The notes: generated from the sequence alone by a model not told the origin. 64,000 nucleotides of DNA from Actinomadura atramentaria DSM 43919 (GCF_000381885.1 NZ_KB907217.1:124001-188000); one strand, 5' to 3'. Positions 23,355 to 32,122 are shown, counted from the stretch's first letter. Numbers and translations are program-made.

Positions 23355-24335
23355 GTGCCTATCATCACTGCACCGCAGGATTTCAACGTCAATGACCTCT
23401 ACGTGGATTTACGCCCGAGCACCGGCATCCCCCTCTTCCTCAAGTGCGAGGGGTTCAACTTCGCGGGCTCGGTGAAGCTCAAGGCCGCGCGGCGGATGAT
23501 CCTGGCGGCCGAGCAGGACGGCGTCCTCGGCCCCGGATCGGTCATCGTGGAGTCGTCGTCGGGCAACCTCGGCGTCGCGCTGAGCGTCATCGCGGCCGAC
23601 CGGGGCCACCGCTTCGTGTGCGTCACCGACCCGCGCTGCAACGAGGCGTCGGCCAACCTGATGCGGGCGCTCGGCGCGCGGGTGCTGGTCGTCCGCGAGC
23701 CCGACGCGGCCGGGGGCTACCTGGGGAGCCGCATCGCGCTCGTCCGCGAGCTGTGCGCCGACGAGCGGTACTTCTGGCCCAACCAGTACGCCAACCCGAA
23801 CAACTGGCGGGCGCACTACGAGGAGACGGCCCCGGCCGTCCACCGGCAGTTCCCCGACCTCGACGTGCTGTTCGTCGGGGCCGGGACCACCGGCACCCTG
23901 ATGGGCTGCGCCCGCTACTTCCGCGAGCACCGGCCGCAGGTCGCGGTCGTCGCCGTGGACGCGGTGGGCTCGGTGACGTTCGGCGGGCGGCCCGCGCGCC
24001 GCATGATCCCGGGCCTCGGGACCAGCGCCCGGCCCGAACTGCTGGACGCGTCGCTGGTGGACGACGTCGTCCACGTCCGCGAGGAGGACACCGTCCGGAC
24101 CGCGCACCGGCTGTCCGCGCGCGGCCTGCTGTTCGGCGGGTCCACCGGCACGGTCGTCGCGGGCGCCGAGGGCTGGCTGGCCGAGCACCCGCTCGACCGG
24201 GAGCCGGTCGCCGTCGCCCTCTCCCCCGACTTCGGCGAGCGCTACCTCGACACGCTCTACGAGGACTCCTGGCTGCGCGAGCACTTCGGGATCGCGGCCC
24301 CCGGCCCGGACCTGATCGAGAGCCTGCCGACGTAG
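23355..24335 (+). CDS. SbnA-like PLP enzyme (2,3-diaminopropionate pathway)
   Basis: This 326-residue fold-II PLP enzyme closely follows SbnA/ZmaU/VioB-type proteins. The PLP lysine lies in NFAGSVKLKAARRMI, the phosphate loop region is VIVESSSGNLGVALSVIAADRGHRFVCVTDP, and further blocks are FWPNQYANPNNWRAHY, VGAGTTGTLMGCARYF and RMIPGLGTS. SbnA condenses O-phosphoserine with glutamate to an N-linked adduct that SbnB cleaves to 2,3-diaminopropionate. No SbnB (ornithine-cyclodeaminase-like) gene is present in the window, so either another enzyme completes the step or the product differs. GTG at 23355. Confidence 0.9.
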   Translation: MPIITAPQDFNVNDLYVDLRPSTGIPLFLKCEGFNFAGSVKLKAARRMILAAEQDGVLGPGSVIVESSSGNLGVALSVIAADRGHRFVCVTDPRCNEASANLMRALGARVLVVREPDAAGGYLGSRIALVRELCADERYFWPNQYANPNNWRAHYEETAPAVHRQFPDLDVLFVGAGTTGTLMGCARYFREHRPQVAVVAVDAVGSVTFGGRPARRMIPGLGTSARPELLDASLVDDVVHVREEDTVRTAHRLSARGLLFGGSTGTVVAGAEGWLAEHPLDREPVAVALSPDFGERYLDTLYEDSWLREHFGIAAPGPDLIESLPT

Positions 24336-24341
24336 CGGCAC

Positions 24342-24369
24342 GGCGGCCCCGCCGCGCGGCGGGGCCGCC
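24342..24369 (+). terminator. terminator-like hairpin at the end of Block B
   Basis: A perfect 12-bp stem GGCGGCCCCGCC/GGCGGGGCCGCC with a GCGC loop begins 6 bp after the SbnA-like stop. The stem is very GC-rich and lacks a clear T-run, as is common for actinobacterial terminators. Confidence 0.7.
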
Positions 24370-24575
24370 CCCGCGCCTCTCCCCCTCCGTGCCCCGCCGG
24401 TTACGCGGTGCCCCACCGGGTATGATGTCTACGCTTTCCGCGCCGTCGCCGACCTCCGCGCCGCCCCGGTGACGGGTCCGCGCGGCGGCGCGTCCGGAGA
24501 CCGCGCCGTACACTGCCCTCGCGTCGACGAGCCAGGACCCGGCGCACGACCCGACGCACGAAGGGGGGCCGTCCG

Positions 24576-25058
24576 ATGGGCGACCCGGCTCGGCCGCGAC
24601 CGGCCGCCGACGCGGCGCCGTCGCTCGCCGACAAGATCGACTTCCTCTTCCGGACGGTCTACCCGGCGGGGCGCGGCCCGTACTCCTACGAGGAGGCGTC
24701 CGTCGAGATCGAGCGCGTCACCGGCGAGAAGGTCTCCCACAACACGCTGTGGAAGCTGCGCACCGGCCGCGCCGACAACCCCACCAAGCGGCTCATCGAG
24801 GCGCTGGCGGCGTTCTTCGGGGTCTCCCCCGCCTACTTCTTCCACGACGAGACGGCCGCGGACGTCAACGACCAGATCGAGCTGCTGGCGCTGCTCCGCG
24901 ACAACGGCGTCCGCCGCACGCACCTGCGGGCGTTCTTCTCGCTGTCGGCCGAGGCCCGCGAGATGGTGGGCGACCTCATCGAGAGCACGGCGCGGCTGGA
25001 GCGCCGCCGCCCCCGCGCCGCCGACGGCGCCGACGGCGACGGCGAACCGGTCGGCTGA
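24576..25058 (+). CDS. EspR-like XRE-family regulator
   Basis: This 160-residue protein resembles the mycobacterial nucleoid-associated regulator EspR across its length: DKIDFLFRTVYPAGRGPYSYEEASVEIE, the helix-turn-helix HNTLWKLRTGRADNPTKRLIEALAAFFGVSPAYFF (about residues 55-90) and IELLALLRDNGVRRTHLRAF. The C-terminal helix probably mediates dimerisation. A TATGAT box at 24421 could be its -10. It lies between Blocks B and C and is the only dedicated DNA-binding protein in the cluster, so it is a candidate for the shared operators. No operator copy is seen at its own promoter. Confidence 0.85.
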   Translation: MGDPARPRPAADAAPSLADKIDFLFRTVYPAGRGPYSYEEASVEIERVTGEKVSHNTLWKLRTGRADNPTKRLIEALAAFFGVSPAYFFHDETAADVNDQIELLALLRDNGVRRTHLRAFFSLSAEAREMVGDLIESTARLERRRPRAADGADGDGEPVG

Positions 25059-25065
25059 CGGTCCG

Positions 25066-26331
25066 TCACCCGTCGCCCAGGTAGGCGGCCGCCGCCGCGC
25101 AGGCCCGGTCGAGCGCGTCGAACGCCCGGTCGGTCTCCGCGCCGGTCGCGACCATCGGCGGCAGCAGCCGGATCGTGCCCGGCGCGCTCAGGCACGGCGA
25201 CACCAGCAGCCCGTGCTCGGCCAGCTCGGTGAACACCGCCCCGGCGACGGCGGGCGTCGCGCAGTCCAGCGCCCACAGCAGCCCGGTGCCGCGCACGGCG
25301 GTGACGACGTCGGGGTGGCGGGCCGCGAGTTCGCGCAGGCCCCGCTCGACGGCGCGGCCGACCGCGCGGCCGTCCGCCGCGCGGTCCTCGATCTCCCGCA
25401 GCGCCGCGCGGCCCGCCGCGCACGACAGCGGATGGCCGCCGAACGTCGCCGAATGCCAGGTCGGGTCCTTGGCGAGCGGCGCGTGCAGCTCGGCGCTCGC
25501 CACGACGCCCGACAGCGGCATGACGCCGCCGCCGAGGGCCTTGCCGAACAGGACCGCGTCCGGCCGCCAGCCGCGCGCGAGCGCGACCGACACCTCGCCG
25601 CAGCGGCGCAGCCCGACCTGGATCTCGTCGCTGACCAGGAACGCCCCGGCGGCGCGGGCGTCGGCCGCCCACCGCTCCGCGACGCGCGGCGGCAGCGGGT
25701 GCGCGCCGCGCTCGCCCTGGACCGGTTCGACGACGAGCGCGGCGACGTCCCCGGCGGCCGTCTCGCGGGCGACCGCGTCCGGGTCGTCCGGTGCCAGGTG
25801 CGTGACGGACGACAGCAGCGGCTCCAGCCCGGCGCGGAACGCGGGCGCGTGCGTGAGGGCGAGCGCGCCGAGCGTCTTGCCGTGGAAGCCGCCCGCGACG
25901 GCGAGCAGGCGCGGCCGCCCGGTGACGCGGCGGGCCAGCTTCGTCGCGACCTCGACGGCGTCCGCGCCGTCGCTGCCGAGCCAGACGCGGTCCAGGGCGG
26001 GCCCGGTGCCGGGCGTCGCGGCGGCCGTCAGCGCGACCAGGTCCTCCACGAACCCCGCCACGACCGGGTTGGCGAGCGCCCGCGTCGCCGTGGGCATCGT
26101 GCGGAGCTGCGCCTCGACGGCCGCGACGACCGGCGCGGGCCGGTGGCCGAGCAGGGTGACCGCGTACGAGCCGAAGTCGACCATCGTGCGGCCGTCCGAC
26201 AGCCGCACCGTCGCGCCCGTCGCCGCGACCTCGTGCGCGCCCCGGCCGAGCATCTTGTAGCCGAGCGCGAGGCCGGGGGAGACGCGGTCCCGCACCGTGT
26301 CGAACACCGTGCCGGAGAGCAGGGCGTCCAT
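25066..26331 (-). CDS. class III aminotransferase
   Basis: This 421-residue fold-I PLP enzyme contains the cofactor region LGSDGADAVEVATKLAR and GGFHGKTLGALALTH, FLVSDEIQVGLRRCG with the Asp that contacts PLP, and the Schiff-base lysine in DAVLFGKALGGGVMPLSG. Class III enzymes act on omega-amino groups of ornithine, acetylornithine, GABA or diamines. The substrate here is unknown. It is the last gene of Block C, directly abutting the PEP-synthase-like gene (TGATG). Its stop lies 8 bp from that of the convergent EspR-like gene. Confidence 0.92.
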   Translation of the reverse strand: MDALLSGTVFDTVRDRVSPGLALGYKMLGRGAHEVAATGATVRLSDGRTMVDFGSYAVTLLGHRPAPVVAAVEAQLRTMPTATRALANPVVAGFVEDLVALTAAATPGTGPALDRVWLGSDGADAVEVATKLARRVTGRPRLLAVAGGFHGKTLGALALTHAPAFRAGLEPLLSSVTHLAPDDPDAVARETAAGDVAALVVEPVQGERGAHPLPPRVAERWAADARAAGAFLVSDEIQVGLRRCGEVSVALARGWRPDAVLFGKALGGGVMPLSGVVASAELHAPLAKDPTWHSATFGGHPLSCAAGRAALREIEDRAADGRAVGRAVERGLRELAARHPDVVTAVRGTGLLWALDCATPAVAGAVFTELAEHGLLVSPCLSAPGTIRLLPPMVATGAETDRAFDALDRACAAAAAYLGDG

Positions 26332-28982
26332 CAGTCCGCCCCCTCGATGATGCGGACGCGGCCGGTCGCGCCGTCCACGGACAACCGCATCCCGGTCTTC
26401 ACGCGGTCGGTCAGCCGGGGGATCTGGACGATCGTCGGCACGCCCAGCTCCCGCGCGACGATCGCCACGTGCGTGACGGGGCTGCCGCGCTCGATGAGCA
26501 GCGCCGACGCGGTCGGCAGCACCGCGACCCAGCCGGGGTCGGTGCGGTAGGCGACGAGGATGTCGCCGTCCAGGTCGTGCGGCTTCTCGACCACCTTCGC
26601 GGTGCCCTCGACCCGGCCGGGGCAGGACGCGATGCCGACGAGCTCGTCGCCGTCCGCCCCGGCCGCCGCGCCGCCGGGCTCCCACGCGTCGAGGTTCCCG
26701 CGCGCGTGGACGGGCCCGCGCGTGCGGAACCGGGACGGCGCGCGGCGGTCCCGGTCGGCCTCCTGCCGCTCGCGGCGCAGCCGGACGAGGAACGGGATCT
26801 CGGTGTGCGCGACGGTCCCGTCGAAGCAGCCGCGCAGTTCGTCCATCCGGAGCAGGAACACGTCCCGCCAGTCCTCCAGCACGCCCCGGCGCGCGAGGTC
26901 GCGGCCGGTCTGCCGGAGCAGCCGCTTGGCCATGCCGAACGCGCGGGTGCGGGCGAAGCGGACGCGTTCGCGGTCGCGCAGCGAGTGGCGGACCTTGCGG
27001 CGGACGATCTCGTACGCCCAGCGGCGCGGGCCGCCGAGACGGTCGTCCAGGTACCGCTCGGCGGCGTCGGAGCGCGGCGCGTTCCGCGTCCCGGGCAGCG
27101 CGCTGCGCAGCATCGGGAAGAACCCGGACGGCTCCTCGCGCAGGTCGGGCACCTCCAGTTTGAGTTCGTCGATGCTGCGGTAGCCGTATTCCTTGATGTA
27201 GGCGTCTATTTCGCGCAGGAAATCGTCGTAGCCCGCGTCTCGCAGCGCTTCGTACGTTTCACCGTCGGGGGTTTCCTCGATCAGCGCGCGCAGCCTCGCG
27301 TCCGCGCGCGCGGTCGCCGCCAGCTCCTCCATGCGGTACGCGGGACCGGCCGATTCCAGATCCTCCTTGGGGCTGCACACCGCCCACAGGAACCATTCGG
27401 GCGCGTCCGGCAGCCACCGGCCGCTCAGCACGTGCAGGACGCCGAGGGCGGGCAGGATGGACGCCTCGATGACCATCATCGGGCCCCAGCGGTCGAGCAG
27501 TTCGCGTTCGAGGCGCTGGTAGAGGCGGAACGCCTCGTCGGCCGTCAGCTCGGCGGGGTCGGCCCGCTCGAAGTCCGCGTAGACCTCGGAGAACATCTTC
27601 AGGAACCGGTTCACCGAGATCCGCAGGACGGCGAACCGCCAGGCGAACAGCGCGCCCGACCGCACGGCGTGCGCGGCGGCGCGGGGCCGGGAGTCGAACG
27701 TGAAGGGGCGCAGTTCGTCCGCCAGTTCGTCTTCCAGCGATTCGGAGACGCCGAGGGTCTTCTCGAAGACCTTGCGGTTCATCCGGTAGAACGGCGCTAT
27801 CCGCACCATCCGGTACCAGTGGAGTAAGTTGTAGTACACCCGCCCGTGGAAATATCCGAGCATGCAGGACAGCCATTCGTCCATCTGCTCCAGTTGGGCG
27901 CGGGGCACGCCGAGCGCTTCGGCGTACTTCCCGTAGACGCGGGCGTAGACGCCTTTCGCGAACGTGTACGTCAGCGGCGAGACGACGCCGTTGAAGCTCT
28001 CGATGATGTTGGAGTTGTCCCAGACGTGCAGTTCACCGCGCGGCGGCGCGAGCGCGGTGATGGGCCTGCTCTGAAGAATCCACAGCTCGCCGTCGGCGAA
28101 GCACCACTCGATGTCCTGCGGCGCGCCGAAGAGGTCGGTGACGCGCCGGGCGGCCTTCCACACCGCCTCGACCCGGGCGGGTTCCAGCGCGAGGCGGCCG
28201 CGGTCGGCGTCCGGGACGGGCGACACGGCGCAGCCCGAGCCGTCCGGCGCGGGGTCGACGCGTTCGGCCTTCTCCCCGACCGTCCGCCGCAGGACCGCGC
28301 CGTCCGCCGCCGCGAGGACCAGCGTGTCCGCGTCCACCGCGCCGGAGACCAGGCCCTCCCCGAGCCCGTAGACCGCGCTGACCAGGTACTCGTCCGCGCG
28401 CCCGGTCACCGGGTCGGCGGTGAAGGCCACGCCGCTGGCGTCGGCCGGGACCAGGCGCTGGACGACCACGGCGAGTCCGCCGGCGGCGGGCGGCAGGCCG
28501 TGCAGGACGCGGTACTCCACCGACCGCGCCGAGTACGCCGACGCCCAGCACGCGCGGACGCGGTCCACGACGTCGTCCAGGCCCTCGACGTTCAGGAACG
28601 ACGAGAACTGCCCGGCGTAGGACAGTTCCGCGCCGTCCTCGTCCGCGCCCGACGACCGCACCGCGACCGGCCCGCCGCCGACCCGCGCGTACGCCTCCCG
28701 GACGGCCGCCGCGGCGGCCGGCGGGACGGGCGCGGCGCGCACCAGCTCCGCCGCCGCCGCGGCGGCCTCCGCCGCGCCGTCCAGCCCGACGCCGGCGAAC
28801 AGCGCGGCCAGCCGGTCGGCGAGGCCCGCGTCCGCCAGGAACGCGGCGAACACGTCCGACCCGACGACCGCCCACGGCGGCACCGCCGCGCCCGACCGCG
28901 TCAGCTCGAAGAGGTTGCGCCCCTTGCCGCCGGCGAGCCGCCGCACCTGGTCCTCGGAACTCTCCACGCTCAGCACGGCCAT
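26331..28982 (-). CDS. PEP-synthase/rifampin-phosphotransferase-like enzyme
   Basis: This 883-residue protein has three parts. An N-terminal ATP-grasp region includes GGKGRNLFELTRSGAAVPPW, AVRSSGADEDGAELSYAGQFSSFLNV and VAFTADPVTGRADEYLVSA. A long central region is unlike PEP-binding barrels. A C-terminal swivelling phosphohistidine domain includes IERGSPVTHVAIVARELGVPTIVQIP, where the TH histidine is present. This order and length match rifampin phosphotransferases, which use ATP to phosphorylate an antibiotic hydroxyl and release AMP and phosphate. In this operon it may phosphorylate an intermediate or the product, as tailoring or self-protection. The substrate domain cannot be interpreted further. 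Confidence 0.88.
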   Translation of the reverse strand: MAVLSVESSEDQVRRLAGGKGRNLFELTRSGAAVPPWAVVGSDVFAAFLADAGLADRLAALFAGVGLDGAAEAAAAAAELVRAAPVPPAAAAAVREAYARVGGGPVAVRSSGADEDGAELSYAGQFSSFLNVEGLDDVVDRVRACWASAYSARSVEYRVLHGLPPAAGGLAVVVQRLVPADASGVAFTADPVTGRADEYLVSAVYGLGEGLVSGAVDADTLVLAAADGAVLRRTVGEKAERVDPAPDGSGCAVSPVPDADRGRLALEPARVEAVWKAARRVTDLFGAPQDIEWCFADGELWILQSRPITALAPPRGELHVWDNSNIIESFNGVVSPLTYTFAKGVYARVYGKYAEALGVPRAQLEQMDEWLSCMLGYFHGRVYYNLLHWYRMVRIAPFYRMNRKVFEKTLGVSESLEDELADELRPFTFDSRPRAAAHAVRSGALFAWRFAVLRISVNRFLKMFSEVYADFERADPAELTADEAFRLYQRLERELLDRWGPMMVIEASILPALGVLHVLSGRWLPDAPEWFLWAVCSPKEDLESAGPAYRMEELAATARADARLRALIEETPDGETYEALRDAGYDDFLREIDAYIKEYGYRSIDELKLEVPDLREEPSGFFPMLRSALPGTRNAPRSDAAERYLDDRLGGPRRWAYEIVRRKVRHSLRDRERVRFARTRAFGMAKRLLRQTGRDLARRGVLEDWRDVFLLRMDELRGCFDGTVAHTEIPFLVRLRRERQEADRDRRAPSRFRTRGPVHARGNLDAWEPGGAAAGADGDELVGIASCPGRVEGTAKVVEKPHDLDGDILVAYRTDPGWVAVLPTASALLIERGSPVTHVAIVARELGVPTIVQIPRLTDRVKTGMRLSVDGATGRVRIIEGAD

Positions 28983-28996
28983 GTGGTCTCCAGTTC

Positions 28997-29197
28997 TCAG
29001 GAAAGGCGGGACGGGGAGACCCCCGCCTCGTCCTCGACGAGCTCGGCGATGTCGTCGGCGCATCCCCCGCAGCCGCCGGACGCGCCGCTCGCCGCGCGGA
29101 TCTCCGCGACCGAGCGGTGCCCGGCGCGGATCAGCGCGACGATCGCGTCCTCGGTCACCTCGCGGCAGACGCAGACGACCGGGTCGTCGTCGTTCAT
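28997..29197 (-). CDS. BFD-like [2Fe-2S] protein
   Basis: This 66-residue protein has the four cysteines of the bacterioferritin-associated-ferredoxin domain: VCVCREVTEDAI (CxC) and ASGGCGGCADDI (CxxC), about 30 residues apart. It is too small to be an enzyme and is probably an electron carrier or Fe-S partner. The ATG overlaps the HAD stop by 4 bp. Two diiron oxygenases and other redox enzymes are encoded in the cluster and would need reductant, so a supply role is plausible but unproven. Confidence 0.85.
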   Translation of the reverse strand: MNDDDPVVCVCREVTEDAIVALIRAGHRSVAEIRAASGASGGCGGCADDIAELVEDEAGVSPSRLS

Positions 29198-29871
29198 CGG
29201 TCCCCCCAGGTCTCGATCCAGGCGAGCAGCGCCGGGTCGTGCAGTGACGCGACGGTGAAGTCCGCCGGGAACTCCTCGTGGTCGAGCGTCGGGACGCCGA
29301 CCGTGCGCAGGCCCGCCGCGCGGGCGGACCGCAGCCCGGTCATGGAGTCCTCGAACGCCAGCGTGTCGGCGGGCGCGGCGCCGAGGCGGCGGCACGCCGC
29401 CAGGTAGAGGTCGGGCGCGGGTTTGGGGCGCTCCACGTCGTCGGCGGCGAGGCTGACGGCGAACAGCCCGTCCAGGCCGCCGCAGGCGAGCGCGGTCTCC
29501 AGCAGCGCGCGCGGCGAGTTGCTGGCGACGGCGACGGGCACCAGGCCCGCCACCAGCGCGGCGACGTCGGCCGCGCCCGGCATCGCCGCCGCCTTGGCGC
29601 GGACGGCCTCGGTGACGAGCGTCCGCAGCTCCAGCTCCAGTTCGGCGGGGTCGCCGCCGTGCCGCGTGTATTCGGCGATGGCGACGGCGACGTCCGCCAT
29701 CGACTTGCCGATGACCAGCGCCTTCTGCTCGGCGCCGAAGGGGAACCCCCGGCGCGCGAACAGCTCCGTCTCGGCGACGGTCCAGCAGGGCTCGGTGTCC
29801 ACCAGGAGGCCGTCGCAGTCGAACACGACCGCCTTCGGGGTCCACGCGCCGAAGGGGTGCTGTGAGCTCAT
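29194..29871 (-). CDS. HAD-superfamily phosphatase (beta-phosphoglucomutase-like)
   Basis: This 225-residue HAD subfamily IA protein has motif I VVFDCDGLLVDTEP (nucleophile Asp and general acid Asp), motif II VAVASNSPRALL, motif III lysine in VERPKPAPDLYL, and motif IV AFEDSMTGLRSARAAG. It should hydrolyse a small phosphate ester or isomerise a sugar phosphate. The start overlaps the aminotransferase stop (ATGA). Together with the phosphotransferase-like and NDK-like genes it implies phosphorylated intermediates in this pathway. Confidence 0.92.
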   Translation of the reverse strand: MSSQHPFGAWTPKAVVFDCDGLLVDTEPCWTVAETELFARRGFPFGAEQKALVIGKSMADVAVAIAEYTRHGGDPAELELELRTLVTEAVRAKAAAMPGAADVAALVAGLVPVAVASNSPRALLETALACGGLDGLFAVSLAADDVERPKPAPDLYLAACRRLGAAPADTLAFEDSMTGLRSARAAGLRTVGVPTLDHEEFPADFTVASLHDPALLAWIETWGDR

Positions 29872-31187
29872 CGTTCCCGTTCCAGTTCGTTGAGGGCGTC
29901 GGCCAGCAGACCCGCCATCGACCGGACCTCCTCCGCCGTCGTCGTCAGCGGCGGATGGAGGATGACCGTCGCGGGCGCCATCCCCGTACTGGCGAGCAGC
30001 AGCCCGCGCGGCCGGCCGGGCCCGGCCGCCAGGGCGCGCACCCGGGCGGCGTGCGGGCCGGTCAGCTCGACGCGCGCCACCGCGCCCGCCACGACGACGT
30101 CGGCCACCGCGGCGCGCTCGCGCAGCGGCTCCAGTTCCGCGGCGAGGCGCGCGCCGAGGGCCTCGACGACCGCGGCGGGCTGCCGCAGTCCATCGAAGCG
30201 GTCGAGGACGGTCTCCGCCACCGCGAGCGAGAACTGGTTGCCCGCGAACGTGGACGAGTGGCTGCCGGGCGGCACCACCGCCGGGTCCGCCAGCGGCTCG
30301 CGCGCCCAGACGCAGCTCAGCGGGGTGATCCCGTTGGTGAGCGCCTTGCTCGCCACGACGATGTCCGGTTCGATGCCGTGCAGCTCGAAGCCCCACCGGG
30401 GGCCGAGGCGGTGCATGCCGGTGAAGATCTCGTCGACGACGATGAGCCCGCCGAGCGACCGGACGTGCTCCACCACGCGCCGCACGTGCCCGCTGTCGGG
30501 CAGGACGCAGCCGCCGACGTTGAGCATCGGTTCCAGGATCAGCGCCGCGACGCCGCGCTCGGCGGCGGCGCCGGGCAGCCCGAACAGGTCGTCCGCGCCG
30601 AGCCGCTGGACCGCCGCCGAGCACGCCGGGTTGCAGCCGCCCCCGGCGGGCCGGAACGAGCACGTCCCGCAGTCCGGGTAGGGCAGGCGGACGACCTCGG
30701 GTCCGGGCCACGGCTGCACCGCCCGGTACCGCGCGCTCGCGCTCAGATGCGCGGTGAACGGCGAGCGGCCGTGGTACCCGCCCTGGAACGCCAGGATCGG
30801 GCCGGACCCCCGGTTCGCCGCCACGACGCGCAGCGCCATCTCGATGCCCTGCGCGCCGCCGAGGTCGCACGCGACGCGCCCCGGCACGCCGACGACGGAG
30901 TCGAACAGCGCCGCCAGCCGCCGCGTGACGCGCAGCCGCAGCTCCGACTCGCAGAACGACGGGACGGCGGGCAGCTCCGCCGCGCGCAGCGCCGCCTCGG
31001 CCAGCAGCGTCCGGTCGTAGCCGAACGCGGCCGCGCCGTTGGCGGCCTCGGCGTCCAGGTACTCGCGGCCGGTGTCGTCGTAGAGCCGGACGCCGTCGCC
31101 GCCGACGAACCGGGCGTCGGGCGGGGTGCGGTACACAAGGTCGCCCGCGATGAGGCCGTCCGGGATGGTCCGTGATGTCCCGATCAA
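29868..31187 (-). CDS. class III aminotransferase with a Cys-rich insert
   Basis: This 439-residue PLP enzyme has DLGGAQGIEMALRVVAANRG, FQGGYHGRSPFT, LIVVDEIFTGMHRLG and the Schiff-base lysine in DIVVASKALTNGITPLSC. Between the GGYHG and active-site parts is a four-cysteine segment (YPDCGTCSFRPAGGGCNPAC). Comparable Cys-rich inserts occur in some class III aminotransferases. TTG at 31187 gives a 4-bp overlap with the upstream stop and is the most likely start; no ATG occurs nearby in frame. Its acceptor and donor are unknown. Confidence 0.85.
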   Translation of the reverse strand: MIGTSRTIPDGLIAGDLVYRTPPDARFVGGDGVRLYDDTGREYLDAEAANGAAAFGYDRTLLAEAALRAAELPAVPSFCESELRLRVTRRLAALFDSVVGVPGRVACDLGGAQGIEMALRVVAANRGSGPILAFQGGYHGRSPFTAHLSASARYRAVQPWPGPEVVRLPYPDCGTCSFRPAGGGCNPACSAAVQRLGADDLFGLPGAAAERGVAALILEPMLNVGGCVLPDSGHVRRVVEHVRSLGGLIVVDEIFTGMHRLGPRWGFELHGIEPDIVVASKALTNGITPLSCVWAREPLADPAVVPPGSHSSTFAGNQFSLAVAETVLDRFDGLRQPAAVVEALGARLAAELEPLRERAAVADVVVAGAVARVELTGPHAARVRALAAGPGRPRGLLLASTGMAPATVILHPPLTTTAEEVRSMAGLLADALNELERER

Positions 31188-32122
31188 CGGGCCGCTCCTT
31201 CCGCCAGCCACTCCCGCGCGGGGACGGTGGGCAGGACCGGGGCGAGCCCCGGCACGTTGCACTCGATCTCGGCCGTCGCGACGGACAGCAGGTCCCACAG
31301 CGCGTCGCGCGGCGGGCGGGGGCCGGTCGCGGCGAGCAGGTCGCGCCAGCCGACCGACCGGTCGCCCGCGAGCCGGCGGCGGGCGAGCGCGGCGACGGGC
31401 TCGGCCGCGCGGTCGGCGAGCCGCCGCCAGCTCCGCTCTGCGTCGAGGTCGTGGGCGGGCTGGGCGGCCTCCAGGCGGGCGATCAGCGCGTCCGGGCCGT
31501 CCGGCGCCGGGTCGGACGTCGCGGCGGCGAGGAGCGGGAGGCCGGTGGCCGTCTCCAGCAGCGCCAGCTCGCGCACCACGTCGGCCGGTTCGTCGGCGGT
31601 GTGCAGGAAGTTGAACAGCGTCGTCGGGCCGCGCAGCAGGCTGCGCAGCGCGCCGGGGCCGCGCGCGGCCGGGTCGGCGTTGCCCTTCATCGCGGCCAGG
31701 CGGCACGCGGCGGGCAGCGCGCCGTCCGTCCAGCGGCGGTCGGCGAGCAGGAGCAGGAGGCTGTCGCCGCCGGGCAGCAGCAGGTCCACGACGTCGGCGC
31801 GGTCCCAGCTCGCGATGTTGAACTGGTAGCGCCACACCTCGCGGGTGAGCAGCGGGGTGAACCGGAAGGCGAAGGACGCGGCGACGGCGAACCCGGCGTC
31901 GGTCAGGGCGGCGAGGGTCGGGCGGATGCGCCGTCCCGCGACCGCGTCGGGCTTGCAGACGACGAACGTCGTGCGCAGCGCCGTCTCGACGGGCAGGCGG
32001 CGCAGTCCGAGCCGCGTGTACGGGTCGACGGCGTACAGCCGCGCCTTGTCGGGCGCGCGGGTCAGCCGGGCGAGCACGTCCGGGTCGGTGTCGCTGAACG
32101 CGGCCGGGGCGAGCGCGGTCAT
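31184..32122 (-). CDS. nucleoside-diphosphate-kinase-like protein with extra N- and C-terminal regions
   Basis: This 312-residue protein carries an NDK fold in residues about 50-190: TTFVVCKPDAVAG (K57 in the KPD motif), RLAAMKGNADPAARGPGALRSLL (R141 and R160) and LFNFLHTADEPADVVREL (N171, active-site H174, E185). These match the catalytic residues of genuine NDKs in order and spacing. Unlike ordinary NDK (about 140 aa), it has about 50 extra residues before and 120 after, of unknown fold. It may phosphorylate a non-nucleotide metabolite or use an acyl phosphate. ATGA overlap with the PurN-like gene. Confidence 0.82.
   Translation of the reverse strand: MTALAPAAFSDTDPDVLARLTRAPDKARLYAVDPYTRLGLRRLPVETALRTTFVVCKPDAVAGRRIRPTLAALTDAGFAVAASFAFRFTPLLTREVWRYQFNIASWDRADVVDLLLPGGDSLLLLLADRRWTDGALPAACRLAAMKGNADPAARGPGALRSLLRGPTTLFNFLHTADEPADVVRELALLETATGLPLLAAATSDPAPDGPDALIARLEAAQPAHDLDAERSWRRLADRAAEPVAALARRRLAGDRSVGWRDLLAATGPRPPRDALWDLLSVATAEIECNVPGLAPVLPTVPAREWLAEGAAR

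Noticed and set aside
24342..24369. Hairpin as an operator for the EspR-like gene
   Set aside because: It is a perfect GC-rich stem with a 4-nt loop 6 bp after a stop codon, which fits termination better than protein binding.
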